NCBI RefSeq assembly: GCF_015097055.1
Contig: NZ_AP023366.1
Span: forward strand, 248,001 to 312,000
Direction: 5' to 3'
Length of the DNA: 64,000 nt
Origin: Effusibacillus dendaii
Lineage (GTDB): Bacteria; Bacillota; Bacilli; Tumebacillales; Effusibacillaceae
The position numbers were made by a program, and so were the translations under genes. Under the pieces are notes generated by a model that did not search any database, was not told the DNA's origin, and worked only from the letters and a program-made list of their open reading frames with translations. Shown here piece after piece: positions 56,955-64,000 of this stretch. Position 1 is the stretch's first letter. Every line of letters starts with the position of its first letter.

Positions 56955-57048
56955 AGTGGAAGTGCCCCTAGGGATCCGGCCTTATGGACAGGACCAAGCG
57001 GGGCAGGCCAATGGCTACACCGGAGGTTTAAAAGACCTGACGGACAGG
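56955..57048 (+). ncRNA. ykkC-family riboswitch, subtype 2 (probably ppGpp)
   Basis: The order of conserved blocks matches ykkC RNAs: CCTAGGGATCCGG, then GGACCAAG, then ACACCGGAGG with a TTTAAAAG loop and ACCT. P1 pairs TGCCCC (56963-56968) with GGGGCA (57000-57005). A GGCC/GGCT hairpin and a GGT/ACC P3 hairpin follow. CCAAG and ACACCGG are the forms seen in subtype 2 (ppGpp or PRPP), not the guanidine type (CCGAGAG, ACACGG). Glutamate synthase downstream favours ppGpp, as ppGpp-class RNAs are known to be linked to branched-chain amino acid and glutamate genes; PRPP types go with purine genes. Ligand remains inferred. Confidence 0.85.
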
Positions 57049-57050
57049 TT

Positions 57051-57078
57051 CCCTGCTCAATTGGCTGGGTTCTTTTTT
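57051..57078 (+). terminator. Riboswitch-controlled terminator before gltB
   Basis: CCCTGC...GCTGGG hairpin (one mismatch) followed by TTCTTTTTT. A competing hairpin ACCTG / CAGGT (57035-57049) lies just upstream and joins the aptamer 3' side, so ligand-dependent readthrough is plausible. Confidence 0.65.
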
Positions 57079-57103
57079 GTTTATTCAACTGGGGGTGCTG
57101 CAG

Positions 57104-60100
57104 ATGTGGAAGAATCGCAAAGTAAAAGAGGAACATGACGCATGTGGTATCGTCTCGGTGATTGAAAAGAACGGGACTCCGACTCATGACAACATACAAA
57201 AAACGTTTGATGCACTGATCAAAATGTCGCATCGGGCCGGTTTTGTTGACGGTGAAGGGGATGGATGCGGAATCCAGATCGACATTCCCCGTAAACTATG
57301 GGCCAAAAACCTGATGCGAAACAACCTGCCTGCTACGCTATCGGAGCAGCCAGGTTTTGCTGTCGGTCATTTTTTTCTATTGAAAGAAGAGAAAGCGCAA
57401 AAAGAAAACTGGTTGCCTAAATTGCGAGAATTTTTCCAACAGGCCGGTTTTTCGGTTTTGGTATCAACGGAGGCTAACGTAAACTCGGATGTGCTTGGAC
57501 CGCAAGGGCGGCATGATGAACCGCTGTTTGTGCAGCTCGCGCTCCATCATGACAAATTGCAGGGACAGGAATTGGAAAAACAACTGTTCCAGTTGCAATG
57601 TCAAATCGAAGCGGAGATGCCGTTCCACGTGGTGTCTTTAAGTTCGCACATTGCCATTTACAAAGTACGGGGTTCAGCCAATATTCTTCCCCTTTATTAT
57701 CCCGATCTGCAGAGTAAAGATTGCCGATCGGTGATTAGTCTGGGTCACAACCGTTATTCCACAAACACCACTACTGTTTTTGAACGGGTTCAACCGTTCT
57801 CGGTGCTTGGGCATAACGGGGAAATCAATACGATTCAGAAGCTGCGCGAAGAAGCGCAGATGCTTGGCATTCAATTGGTTCATGGCGGCAGTGACTCGCA
57901 GGACATGAACCGTACCATCGAGGGCATGATCCATCTCTATGGGATCAGCTTCTTTGAAGCGATGGAAATGATTTTCCCGCCTATTATTAATGAAATCAAA
58001 CAATTCTCAAATGAATTGCAGGATATGTATATGTTCTTCCGCTCCGGTTGGGGACCGTTCGCACAAGGACCGGCTGGGATTGTTTCCCGTTACGGGGACC
58101 AGTGCCTCTATTCGGTTGATGCGCTGGGGCTGCGTCCAGTGTGGTTGGTTGAGACGGACACATCCTATTATTTCTCGTCCGAACAGGGTGTCGTACCTGT
58201 AACGGAAATGGTAAACGACCCGAAAGCAATCGCACCCGGTGAGAAAGTGGCGGTACAGATTGACCGCAACGCCCATTCCGCAACGATTGTTCCGTATAGC
58301 GAAATGCAACAACAGGTGTTACATTCTGCAAAACAACGCTATCGGTTTAAGGGTTTTCGGAAGACGATCGGGTTTGGAACCCCATCGCTGGAAGGTGAAT
58401 TCTTCCTGCCAACAGCAGACCCTGCATCGGATGCTGAAACGAGAGACCGTCTGCTTGCTGCTTTTGGTTGGGATACGGCTGATTTGGATTTGGTTGAACA
58501 GCAAGCGAATACGGGACTGGAACCGGTTCGTTCGCTCGGGTTTGACGGGCCGCTGGCTGCGTTGTCGAGAGAACGGCAAAATATTGCCGACTTTTTTAAG
58601 GAAACGGTTGCGGTGGTTACCAATCCGGCAATTGACCGTGAACGGGAAATCGAGCATTTCTCCACACGTGTGGTGTTGGGGCCGCGTCCTTCTCTGCAAG
58701 GTCACCATCAACACGTTTTGCGTCGATTGGAAATTCATACACCGCTGCTGGTTGGCGGACATCGAAATGGTTCACCGCTTTCGATCGATGAGTACCGTCC
58801 TATGGCGCATGAATTAGGTACTTATCTGTTTGAAGATCTGATCCGTGAATTTAATGCGGGCCCGCATTCGATTATCGCAATTGATGCGGTTCGGAAAGCG
58901 GAAGAAACGGTAAAGGATGCCGTTCACAGAATTGAAAGGAATGCAGTCGAGGCGGTTGTGGCCGGAGCTCATCTTTTAGTGATCGATGATCGGCATGTAT
59001 TCCGTTACGATAACGGATATGTCGATCCGATGCTGGTTGTTTCTGCAGTGCATCACGCGCTGAAGGAATATCCGACAGCGTCCGGTGCTGAAAACTTACG
59101 TCGTCGCACATCGATTGTCTTGCGTTCCGGAGCGCTACGCAATTTGCATGACATCTCCGTGGCGATCGGTCTTGGCGCTGATGCGGTCAATCCGTATATG
59201 ATGTGGGAAACGGCAGGACTGGTGGAACCGCAGGAAAGCATTAAAAAACTGTATCAGGCATTGCACAAAGGTTTAGAAAAAGTGATTTCTACCTTGGGTA
59301 TCCATGAGTTGCGCGGTTACGATCGTCTGTTTTCGTCGATCGGTTTGAAACCGGAAGTTCAAAAGGTTCTCCAAACTGTTAACTTTTACGGCTCAGAGCA
59401 AGCGGGATTCGGCTGGGATCAATTGCAGTCTGATTCGGAAGAACGGTCCAGAATCGCTTCCGGAGAAGAAACGAAAAAGATGGCGAAAACGTTCCATTAT
59501 TTCCCGCGTATCTGGAAGTTGGCCGGTGATGTGGCTGCAGGCAACAAGCCTTTCTCCGATTTGGCTGACAAAATGGTTGAGATGGAAACGAACAATCCAA
59601 TTTCGCTCCGCCATGTGTTGGATCTAAAAAACGATCCCACTTCCAAAGTGGAGCCGAAAGATACGGATATCTCAATCGGTGAGCACAGCTTACCATTCTT
59701 GATCTCGTCCATGTCATTTGGTTCGCAGAACGAAACCGCATATCGTGCTTATGCGGAAGCGGCTTATCGGTTGAACATGATTTCGCTGAATGGAGAAGGC
59801 GGCGAAATTAAAGATTTGATCGGAAAATATCCGAATCACAGAGGTATGCAGATTGCATCCGGACGATTTGGCGTCAATATTGAATTGACCAATTCGTCGA
59901 ACCTGTTGGAAATTAAAATTGGACAGGGAGCAAAACCAGGCGAAGGCGGCCATCTTCCAAGTTCGAAAGTGACTGCGAAAATCGCTGCCGCCCGGAACGC
60001 ACAGCCGGGAACCGATTTGATTTCTCCTTCCAACAATCATGATATCTACTCGATTGAAGATTTGGCGCAGATGATTGACGAGTTGAAAACAGCCAATCCG

Positions 60101-61666
60101 AAAGCTCGTGTGTCTGTGAAAGTGCCGGTTGTGCCAAATATCGGCACCATTGCAGTCGGGATTGCCAAAGCGGGAGCGGATATCATTACATTGAGCGGTT
60201 ATGATGGAGGAACCGGTGCTGCCCGTGCTCATGCTCTTAAATACGTGGGTCTTCCGGTCGAAATCGGTGTGAAACTCGCTCATCGTGAACTGGTTGAGTC
60301 CGGCTTGCGCAACAAAGTTGAAATTTGGGCAGACGGTGGCGTGAAAACAGGCTTTGACGTAATGAAACTGATACTACTGGGTGCAAACCGCGTTGGTTTT
60401 GGAACCATGGCGATGGTTGCTATCGGCTGTATCAGCTGTCGAGCTTGTCATAAGGACACCTGTCCGGTAGGAATCGCAACCCAGATGGAATCGATCGAAG
60501 AAGCAAAAGAAAAAGGATTAAAGATGTTCAAGCCGCGTGAATTCGATCTGGCGGTTGAACACCTGATGGGATATTTTAAGGGAGTAGGCGAACATGTACG
60601 TCAACTTACTGCAAAATTGGGAGTTGCCCGTTTGCAGGATCTGGTAGGACAGTCCGATTTGTTGGAGCAAACACGTGAGCTGGATCGGTTGGATCTGTCT
60701 GACTTATTGGCGCCGGTGCAGTCGCAGGCACCAATTCGCGGCGCCGTTCCAGAATTGCGCGTATCGTCAGTTGGCGTGAATTCCTTGACTGAACGGCTTG
60801 CCATGGAAACGGTGATGGAAGTAGCCGCCGGGTCTGATACGGTAACTCGTCAAGCAGGGACTACATTGGCGAGTGATCGGGTAATCGGCAGCTACTTGTC
60901 CGGTTCTGTGACACGCGGCAAGAAGCAGGGTGAAATCAGTTCTTTCAACAAAGCGAAAGTGAATTTTGACAATGGTTCGGTTGGCGGAAACGGTTTTGCT
61001 GCCTATAACACAACCGGGGTTCATATCCGTATCCAGGGCGGTGCTCAGGATGGTGTCGGCAAAACATCGCTTGGCGGTAAAGTGATTGTTCTGAAAGGGA
61101 AAAACAAATATGGTAAATTTGTAGACGGCTCGGTCGGAAAAGGTCTGGCTTACGGTGCGCAAAGAGGTTTGTTCATCGTCCAGGGCAATGCCGATTCACG
61201 CGCTGGAATCCGGCTGTCTGGAGCAGATATTGTGATTGGCGGTCAGCTGCAAGCACCGGTGGAAGATTCCCGCGGTATGATTGGGTCTCGGGCAAATATT
61301 AAAGGATTTGCTTTTGAATATATGACAAACGGTCGGGCAGTTGTATTGGGAGACCCCGGTCCCTGGATCTGTTCCGGTATGACGGGCGGTGTTATTTACC
61401 TGCGGGTACAACCGGAAATGGGGTTGGACGAAAATGCGCTGCGCAGACGGATTGCGAAAGGCGCGAAAGTGGCGCTGTCGAAATTGGACCCGCAAGGCAA
61501 ACGTGATCTGGAAGAACTGATCGGCAATTATGTCAAAGAGTTGCGACGGAGCGGCCAAGAAGAAGAAGCAAACCAAGTGGAAGCGCTGCTGGCTCATCCG
61601 GAACAACATTTCATGATGGTTAAACCGGCTTCTGCACAAACCGATCAGGATATTGCAACTGAATAA
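57104..61666 (+). CDS. gltB: Glutamate synthase large subunit (GltB-type)
   Basis: 1520 residues from the ATG at 57104 (GGGGGTG upstream). Residues 1-13 form a propeptide; Cys14 (HDACGIVS) becomes the N-terminal nucleophile of the class II amidotransferase domain (to about 430). Central domain, then the FMN/2-oxoglutarate synthase domain (GGEGGEIKDLIG, HLPSSKVTAKIAAARN by parts) with the 3Fe-4S Cys triad C1109, C1115, C1120 (CISCRACHKDTC), then the GXGXG beta-helix domain. It makes two glutamates from glutamine and 2-oxoglutarate. No gltD lies next to it, so the electron donor (ferredoxin or a distant GltD) is unknown. Confidence 0.95.
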   Translation: MWKNRKVKEEHDACGIVSVIEKNGTPTHDNIQKTFDALIKMSHRAGFVDGEGDGCGIQIDIPRKLWAKNLMRNNLPATLSEQPGFAVGHFFLLKEEKAQKENWLPKLREFFQQAGFSVLVSTEANVNSDVLGPQGRHDEPLFVQLALHHDKLQGQELEKQLFQLQCQIEAEMPFHVVSLSSHIAIYKVRGSANILPLYYPDLQSKDCRSVISLGHNRYSTNTTTVFERVQPFSVLGHNGEINTIQKLREEAQMLGIQLVHGGSDSQDMNRTIEGMIHLYGISFFEAMEMIFPPIINEIKQFSNELQDMYMFFRSGWGPFAQGPAGIVSRYGDQCLYSVDALGLRPVWLVETDTSYYFSSEQGVVPVTEMVNDPKAIAPGEKVAVQIDRNAHSATIVPYSEMQQQVLHSAKQRYRFKGFRKTIGFGTPSLEGEFFLPTADPASDAETRDRLLAAFGWDTADLDLVEQQANTGLEPVRSLGFDGPLAALSRERQNIADFFKETVAVVTNPAIDREREIEHFSTRVVLGPRPSLQGHHQHVLRRLEIHTPLLVGGHRNGSPLSIDEYRPMAHELGTYLFEDLIREFNAGPHSIIAIDAVRKAEETVKDAVHRIERNAVEAVVAGAHLLVIDDRHVFRYDNGYVDPMLVVSAVHHALKEYPTASGAENLRRRTSIVLRSGALRNLHDISVAIGLGADAVNPYMMWETAGLVEPQESIKKLYQALHKGLEKVISTLGIHELRGYDRLFSSIGLKPEVQKVLQTVNFYGSEQAGFGWDQLQSDSEERSRIASGEETKKMAKTFHYFPRIWKLAGDVAAGNKPFSDLADKMVEMETNNPISLRHVLDLKNDPTSKVEPKDTDISIGEHSLPFLISSMSFGSQNETAYRAYAEAAYRLNMISLNGEGGEIKDLIGKYPNHRGMQIASGRFGVNIELTNSSNLLEIKIGQGAKPGEGGHLPSSKVTAKIAAARNAQPGTDLISPSNNHDIYSIEDLAQMIDELKTANPKARVSVKVPVVPNIGTIAVGIAKAGADIITLSGYDGGTGAARAHALKYVGLPVEIGVKLAHRELVESGLRNKVEIWADGGVKTGFDVMKLILLGANRVGFGTMAMVAIGCISCRACHKDTCPVGIATQMESIEEAKEKGLKMFKPREFDLAVEHLMGYFKGVGEHVRQLTAKLGVARLQDLVGQSDLLEQTRELDRLDLSDLLAPVQSQAPIRGAVPELRVSSVGVNSLTERLAMETVMEVAAGSDTVTRQAGTTLASDRVIGSYLSGSVTRGKKQGEISSFNKAKVNFDNGSVGGNGFAAYNTTGVHIRIQGGAQDGVGKTSLGGKVIVLKGKNKYGKFVDGSVGKGLAYGAQRGLFIVQGNADSRAGIRLSGADIVIGGQLQAPVEDSRGMIGSRANIKGFAFEYMTNGRAVVLGDPGPWICSGMTGGVIYLRVQPEMGLDENALRRRIAKGAKVALSKLDPQGKRDLEELIGNYVKELRRSGQEEEANQVEALLAHPEQHFMMVKPASAQTDQDIATE

Positions 61667-61679
61667 TGGATTAAAGCAG

Positions 61680-61703
61680 GACGGCGATTTCGCCGTCTTT
61701 TTT
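61680..61703 (+). terminator. Intrinsic terminator after gltB
   Basis: Perfect 7-bp stem GACGGCG / CGCCGTC, loop ATTT, six T. Confidence 0.9.
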
Positions 61704-61793
61704 CTGCCTTGAATTAGTCAGGCATTAAAATTGAAATCACAATGGGATTGAAATGAAATTGACACGAAGAAATGTTTTGGGCAAACTGAAAAT

Positions 61794-62459
61794 ATGAAAA
61801 AAAGTGAAATTCCTATTCTATTGAGTCATCTCGAACAGTTGTATCCGGATGCAAGCTGCGAACTGGTCCACCGCAACGCATTTGAACTATTGATTGCGGT
61901 AATCCTGTCCGCTCAATGTACTGACAAGTTGGTAAATCAAGTAACCCCTGGTTTGTTTGCCAAATATCCGAAACCGGAAGATTTTTTAAGTTTGTCGCAG
62001 GAGGAGTTAGAGAACGAAATTCGTAAAATCGGCTTATTCAGGTCGAAAGCAAAGCATATTTTGGAAACTTGCCAAATTCTTGTCAGCGAGCATAACGGAG
62101 AAGTGCCAAACGATTATGATGCATTGGTGAATTTGCCGGGGGTTGGCAGGAAAACGGCCAATGTTGTAATGAGTAACGCATTCGGTGTTCCCGCAATTGC
62201 GGTTGATACCCATGTGAATCGGCTGTCCCACAGGCTGGGATTGACAAAAGCAAACAATGTGTTGGGGACAGAACGGGATTTGATGAGAAAATTGCCAAAG
62301 GAAAAGTGGACATTTGCTCATCATGCGTTGATTTTGCATGGCAGACGGGTTTGTTTTGCCCGTAGTCCGAAATGCGAAATTTGTCCTATGCAAGAGATTT
62401 GCGCTTATTTTAAAGCAGAACAAAAGAACGCGGAAAAGACACGGTCAGGCAGGCGCTAA
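61794..62459 (+). CDS. nth: Endonuclease III
   Basis: 221 residues. Helix-hairpin-helix LPGVGRKTANVV with the catalytic Lys, catalytic Asp in AVDTHVNRLSHRLG, and the 4Fe-4S loop C-X6-C-X2-C-X5-C (CFARSPKCEICPMQEIC). It removes oxidised pyrimidines and cuts AP sites. The ribosome site is weak. Its 3' end overlaps the convergent methyltransferase gene by 15 bases. In B. subtilis nth sits near dnaD, so this is a different location. Confidence 0.95.
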   Translation: MKKSEIPILLSHLEQLYPDASCELVHRNAFELLIAVILSAQCTDKLVNQVTPGLFAKYPKPEDFLSLSQEELENEIRKIGLFRSKAKHILETCQILVSEHNGEVPNDYDALVNLPGVGRKTANVVMSNAFGVPAIAVDTHVNRLSHRLGLTKANNVLGTERDLMRKLPKEKWTFAHHALILHGRRVCFARSPKCEICPMQEICAYFKAEQKNAEKTRSGRR

Positions 62460-62966
62460 CGGTTTTCTGAATACAGCCAGATATTGGTGCGGATGCAGAT
62501 GAAACGGGAGGGAGTCATCAGCCGCCTGTCCGATGAGTCTGGCTAACTGAAACTGAGCAGCCATGAATCGGTGAACAAGCCGAAATCCGTTCGGAACAAT
62601 TTTGCCGTTTCGGCGGCTGTCGCTGGCAACAAACATGCAGTTTCCGCCCGGCTGCAATACACGCATGATGTGGTACAAAAGATTCGACTGCTGAATCGTA
62701 TCATCTGAAAGAAATTCCGATGGGTCAAACAGAATCAGATGAAAACAGTGATCAGGAACCCGCGTAAGAAAAGATTCCAATCCTGTGCGGGATGCATACG
62801 TTTCTGGATGGCGAAGCGCCTGTTTGGCAATTCTCAGAATAGACGGGGAGGCGTGCAATCCGTTTAACAGAACGGTATCAAATGGTTGAGAGTACCGTTC
62901 CAACACATAGCGCGCAATGGAATGATGGTGATTTGCCGTTTGGTGTCGATCGGCGACGAGCAACAT
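62445..62966 (-). CDS. Class I SAM-dependent methyltransferase-like protein
   Basis: 173 residues from the ATG whose first base is 62966 (AAGGAG upstream; a TTG at 62975 is too close to that site). The fold pattern includes FDTVLLNGLHASPSIL, FHLILFDPSEFL and an MRVLQPGGNCMFVA strand, typical of class I methyltransferases of the motif IV-VI region. The glycine-rich motif I (GxGxG) is poor (LNGLHAS), so it may be divergent. Its promoter abuts a LexA-type box. Substrate unknown. Confidence 0.65.
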   Translation of the reverse strand: MLLVADRHQTANHHHSIARYVLERYSQPFDTVLLNGLHASPSILRIAKQALRHPETYASRTGLESFLTRVPDHCFHLILFDPSEFLSDDTIQQSNLLYHIMRVLQPGGNCMFVASDSRRNGKIVPNGFRLVHRFMAAQFQLARLIGQAADDSLPFHLHPHQYLAVFRKPLAPA

Positions 62967-63023
62967 AGGATCCAACTCCTTATCGTTTGAAAGTCAAAGT
63001 TGTTGAAATCTTGTTGTAGGTTG

Positions 63024-63064
63024 ATTGTAAAAAAACAGAAGACGTTTGTCAAGAACGTACGTTC
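63024..63064 (-). promoter_or_regulatory. Promoter with abutting LexA (SOS) box
   Basis: On the - strand TTGACA (63047-63052) and TACAAT (63024-63029), 17-base spacer, drive the methyltransferase gene. GAACGTACGTTC (63053-63064) lies directly upstream of the -35. It is a perfect match to the LexA core GAACRNRYGTTC of Bacillus. The box also lies 21 bases before the + strand Lin0512 gene, so it could control both sides. Confidence 0.8.
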
Positions 63065-63084
63065 GTATTTTAGGGGGTCTTACG

Positions 63085-63459
63085 ATGAAAGTGATGTTTA
63101 TTGAAATCGGAATGGGGATTGACCTGCATGGACAGGACATTACCGTGGCGTCTATGAGGGCGGTGCGGAATGCGATTCAGCACAATTCGATGCCAGGTCT
63201 TCGCTCTTTATTGCCAGGGCAAGATCTGAACAATATGCGGGTAAGAGTAAAGCTCGGGGTTCCCGCTGACCTTGACAAAATTGACCTGGAGCAGGTGAAA
63301 TCGGTATTTCCGTACGGACAGGTAACTATCGAAGCGGTTGCCGGCGGGCTGTTGTGTTCCAGCGGTGTGGTACTGGCCGATAAAGGGGATAAGAACGACC
63401 TGGTTTACATTGTGAACGCGGCTGTTGAGGTCGGTTACGAAGAGGATGGAACCGAATGA
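63085..63459 (+). CDS. Lin0512-family protein
   Basis: 124 residues from the ATG at 63085 behind TAGGGGGT. Conserved Lin0512 features: FIEIGMGIDLHGQDITVASMRAVRNAI (by parts), VRVKLGVP, and GGLLCSSGVVLADKGD. Function unknown for the family; some predictions relate it to small-molecule or metal binding. It overlaps the following SDR gene by 4 bases. A LexA-type box lies just upstream. A longer frame from 63047 would start inside that box and is rejected. Confidence 0.88.
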   Translation: MKVMFIEIGMGIDLHGQDITVASMRAVRNAIQHNSMPGLRSLLPGQDLNNMRVRVKLGVPADLDKIDLEQVKSVFPYGQVTIEAVAGGLLCSSGVVLADKGDKNDLVYIVNAAVEVGYEEDGTE

Positions 63460-64000
63460 ACCTAAAAGGCCGGGTGGCATTGATAACAGGAGCATCTAGC
63501 GGAATTGGGTGGCAGACAGCTCTGGCGTTTGCCGAAAAAGGGGCACGCCTGGCTGTCACAGCTCGATCTGCAGACAAACTGCATGAGCTGGCTGATCTAA
63601 TTAGAAAGAAAGGCGGCGAATGTTTCGTTGCGCCCGCGGATGTAACCGATGCGGATTCTGTTCGGCAAGCGGCCGAACTTGTAGGGAATCACTATGCCCG
63701 AATCGATATTTTGGTCAACAATGCCGGATTCGGCGTATTCAAACCGGTTCTTGAAATGGACATGCAGACTGTCGAAGAGATGATGAATGTAAATTATTTC
63801 GGCATGGTTCGTTTTATCCAAGCCGTTGTTCCGATTATGATTAGGCAAAATTTTGGCCATGTCGTAAATGTTGCTTCATTGGCCGGATTTATGGCCGCCC
63901 CGACTCATGGTGCCTATGCCGCAACAAAATTTGCCGTGATCGGGCTGTCCGAGGCGCTGCGAGAGGAAGTCCGCCCGCAAGGGATTCTGGTATCAACCGT
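63456..64000 (+). CDS. Short-chain dehydrogenase/reductase, 3' end outside the window
   Basis: About 181 codons visible. Cofactor loop TGASSGIG, NNAGFG, catalytic Ser in NVASLAG and YAATK (Tyr-x-x-x-Lys). Arg in TARSADKL suggests NADPH preference. Classical SDR length is about 250, so roughly 70 residues are cut off. Start overlaps the Lin0512 stop (ATGA), so the pair is cotranscribed. Substrate cannot be inferred. Confidence 0.95.
   Translation, partial: MNLKGRVALITGASSGIGWQTALAFAEKGARLAVTARSADKLHELADLIRKKGGECFVAPADVTDADSVRQAAELVGNHYARIDILVNNAGFGVFKPVLEMDMQTVEEMMNVNYFGMVRFIQAVVPIMIRQNFGHVVNVASLAGFMAAPTHGAYAATKFAVIGLSEALREEVRPQGILVST

Noticed and set aside
56955-57048. Guanidine-I riboswitch
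   Set aside because: The CCAAG and ACACCGG variants and gltB context fit subtype 2; guanidine RNAs carry CCGAGAG and ACACGG and precede transporters or carboxylases.

Overview
The window reads as a chromosome segment of a motile, endospore-forming, Gram-positive bacterium of the order Bacillales. The evidence is gene order: fliPQR-flhBA-flhF-flhG-cheBAWCD-sigD, then rpsB-tsf-pyrH-frr-uppS-cdsA-dxr-proS-polC, then rimP-nusA-rnpM(ylxR)-ylxQ-infB-rbfA-nrnA-truB-ribF-rpsO-pnp, then deacetylase-mlpA-dut-ymxH-dpaA-dpaB-asd-dapG-dapA-rnj, then tepA-ylzJ-spoIIIE. This is the Bacillus subtilis order with a few changes. Balanced base composition, frequent TTG starts behind strong Shine-Dalgarno sites, and the small extra genes suggest a deep Bacillales lineage such as Alicyclobacillaceae (Effusibacillus/Tumebacillus type); that placement is inference. 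Nearly all genes are on the + strand; only two are on the - strand. I saw no tRNA, rRNA, CRISPR array, prophage or intact insertion sequence. Layout: 1-15.4 kb is the distal fla/che operon: export gate, flagellar number/placement GTPase and ATPase, chemotaxis, sigma-D, then a FapA-like protein, a SwrB-like membrane protein and a truncated MltG-like protein. 15.4-28.1 kb carries translation factors, UMP kinase, lipid and isoprenoid genes, proS, an inserted glycosyltransferase and the PolC replicase. rseP, usually between dxr and proS in Bacilli, is absent there. 28.1-39.5 kb is the nusA-infB block through rpsO-pnp, with two small uncharacterised genes before rpsO. 39.5-48.1 kb carries sporulation and lysine/dipicolinate genes: aspartokinase, Asd and DapA make dihydrodipicolinate, which DpaAB turns into spore dipicolinic acid. 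48.1-56.4 kb holds RNase J, a decayed CocE-type hydrolase, TepA, the SpoIIIE/FtsK translocase, an MgtC-family protein and three tiny ORFs. 56.4-64 kb is accessory: a - strand orphan, a 1520-residue glutamate synthase behind a ykkC-type riboswitch, nth, a methyltransferase next to a LexA-type box, a Lin0512 protein and a truncated SDR gene. The main non-gene signals are: a ykkC subtype 2 (probably ppGpp) riboswitch before gltB; a 244-bp imperfect palindrome between pnp and the deacetylase; a family of at least four dispersed hairpin repeats ending in GCCAAGTTTTCTT; a five-unit tandem repeat grown from the 3' end of the RNase J gene; and a perfect LexA core site abutting a TTGACA-17-TACAAT promoter. 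I did not find a convincing wholly new multi-gene system. The palindrome, the repeat family and the tiny-ORF cluster are the features I could least explain.
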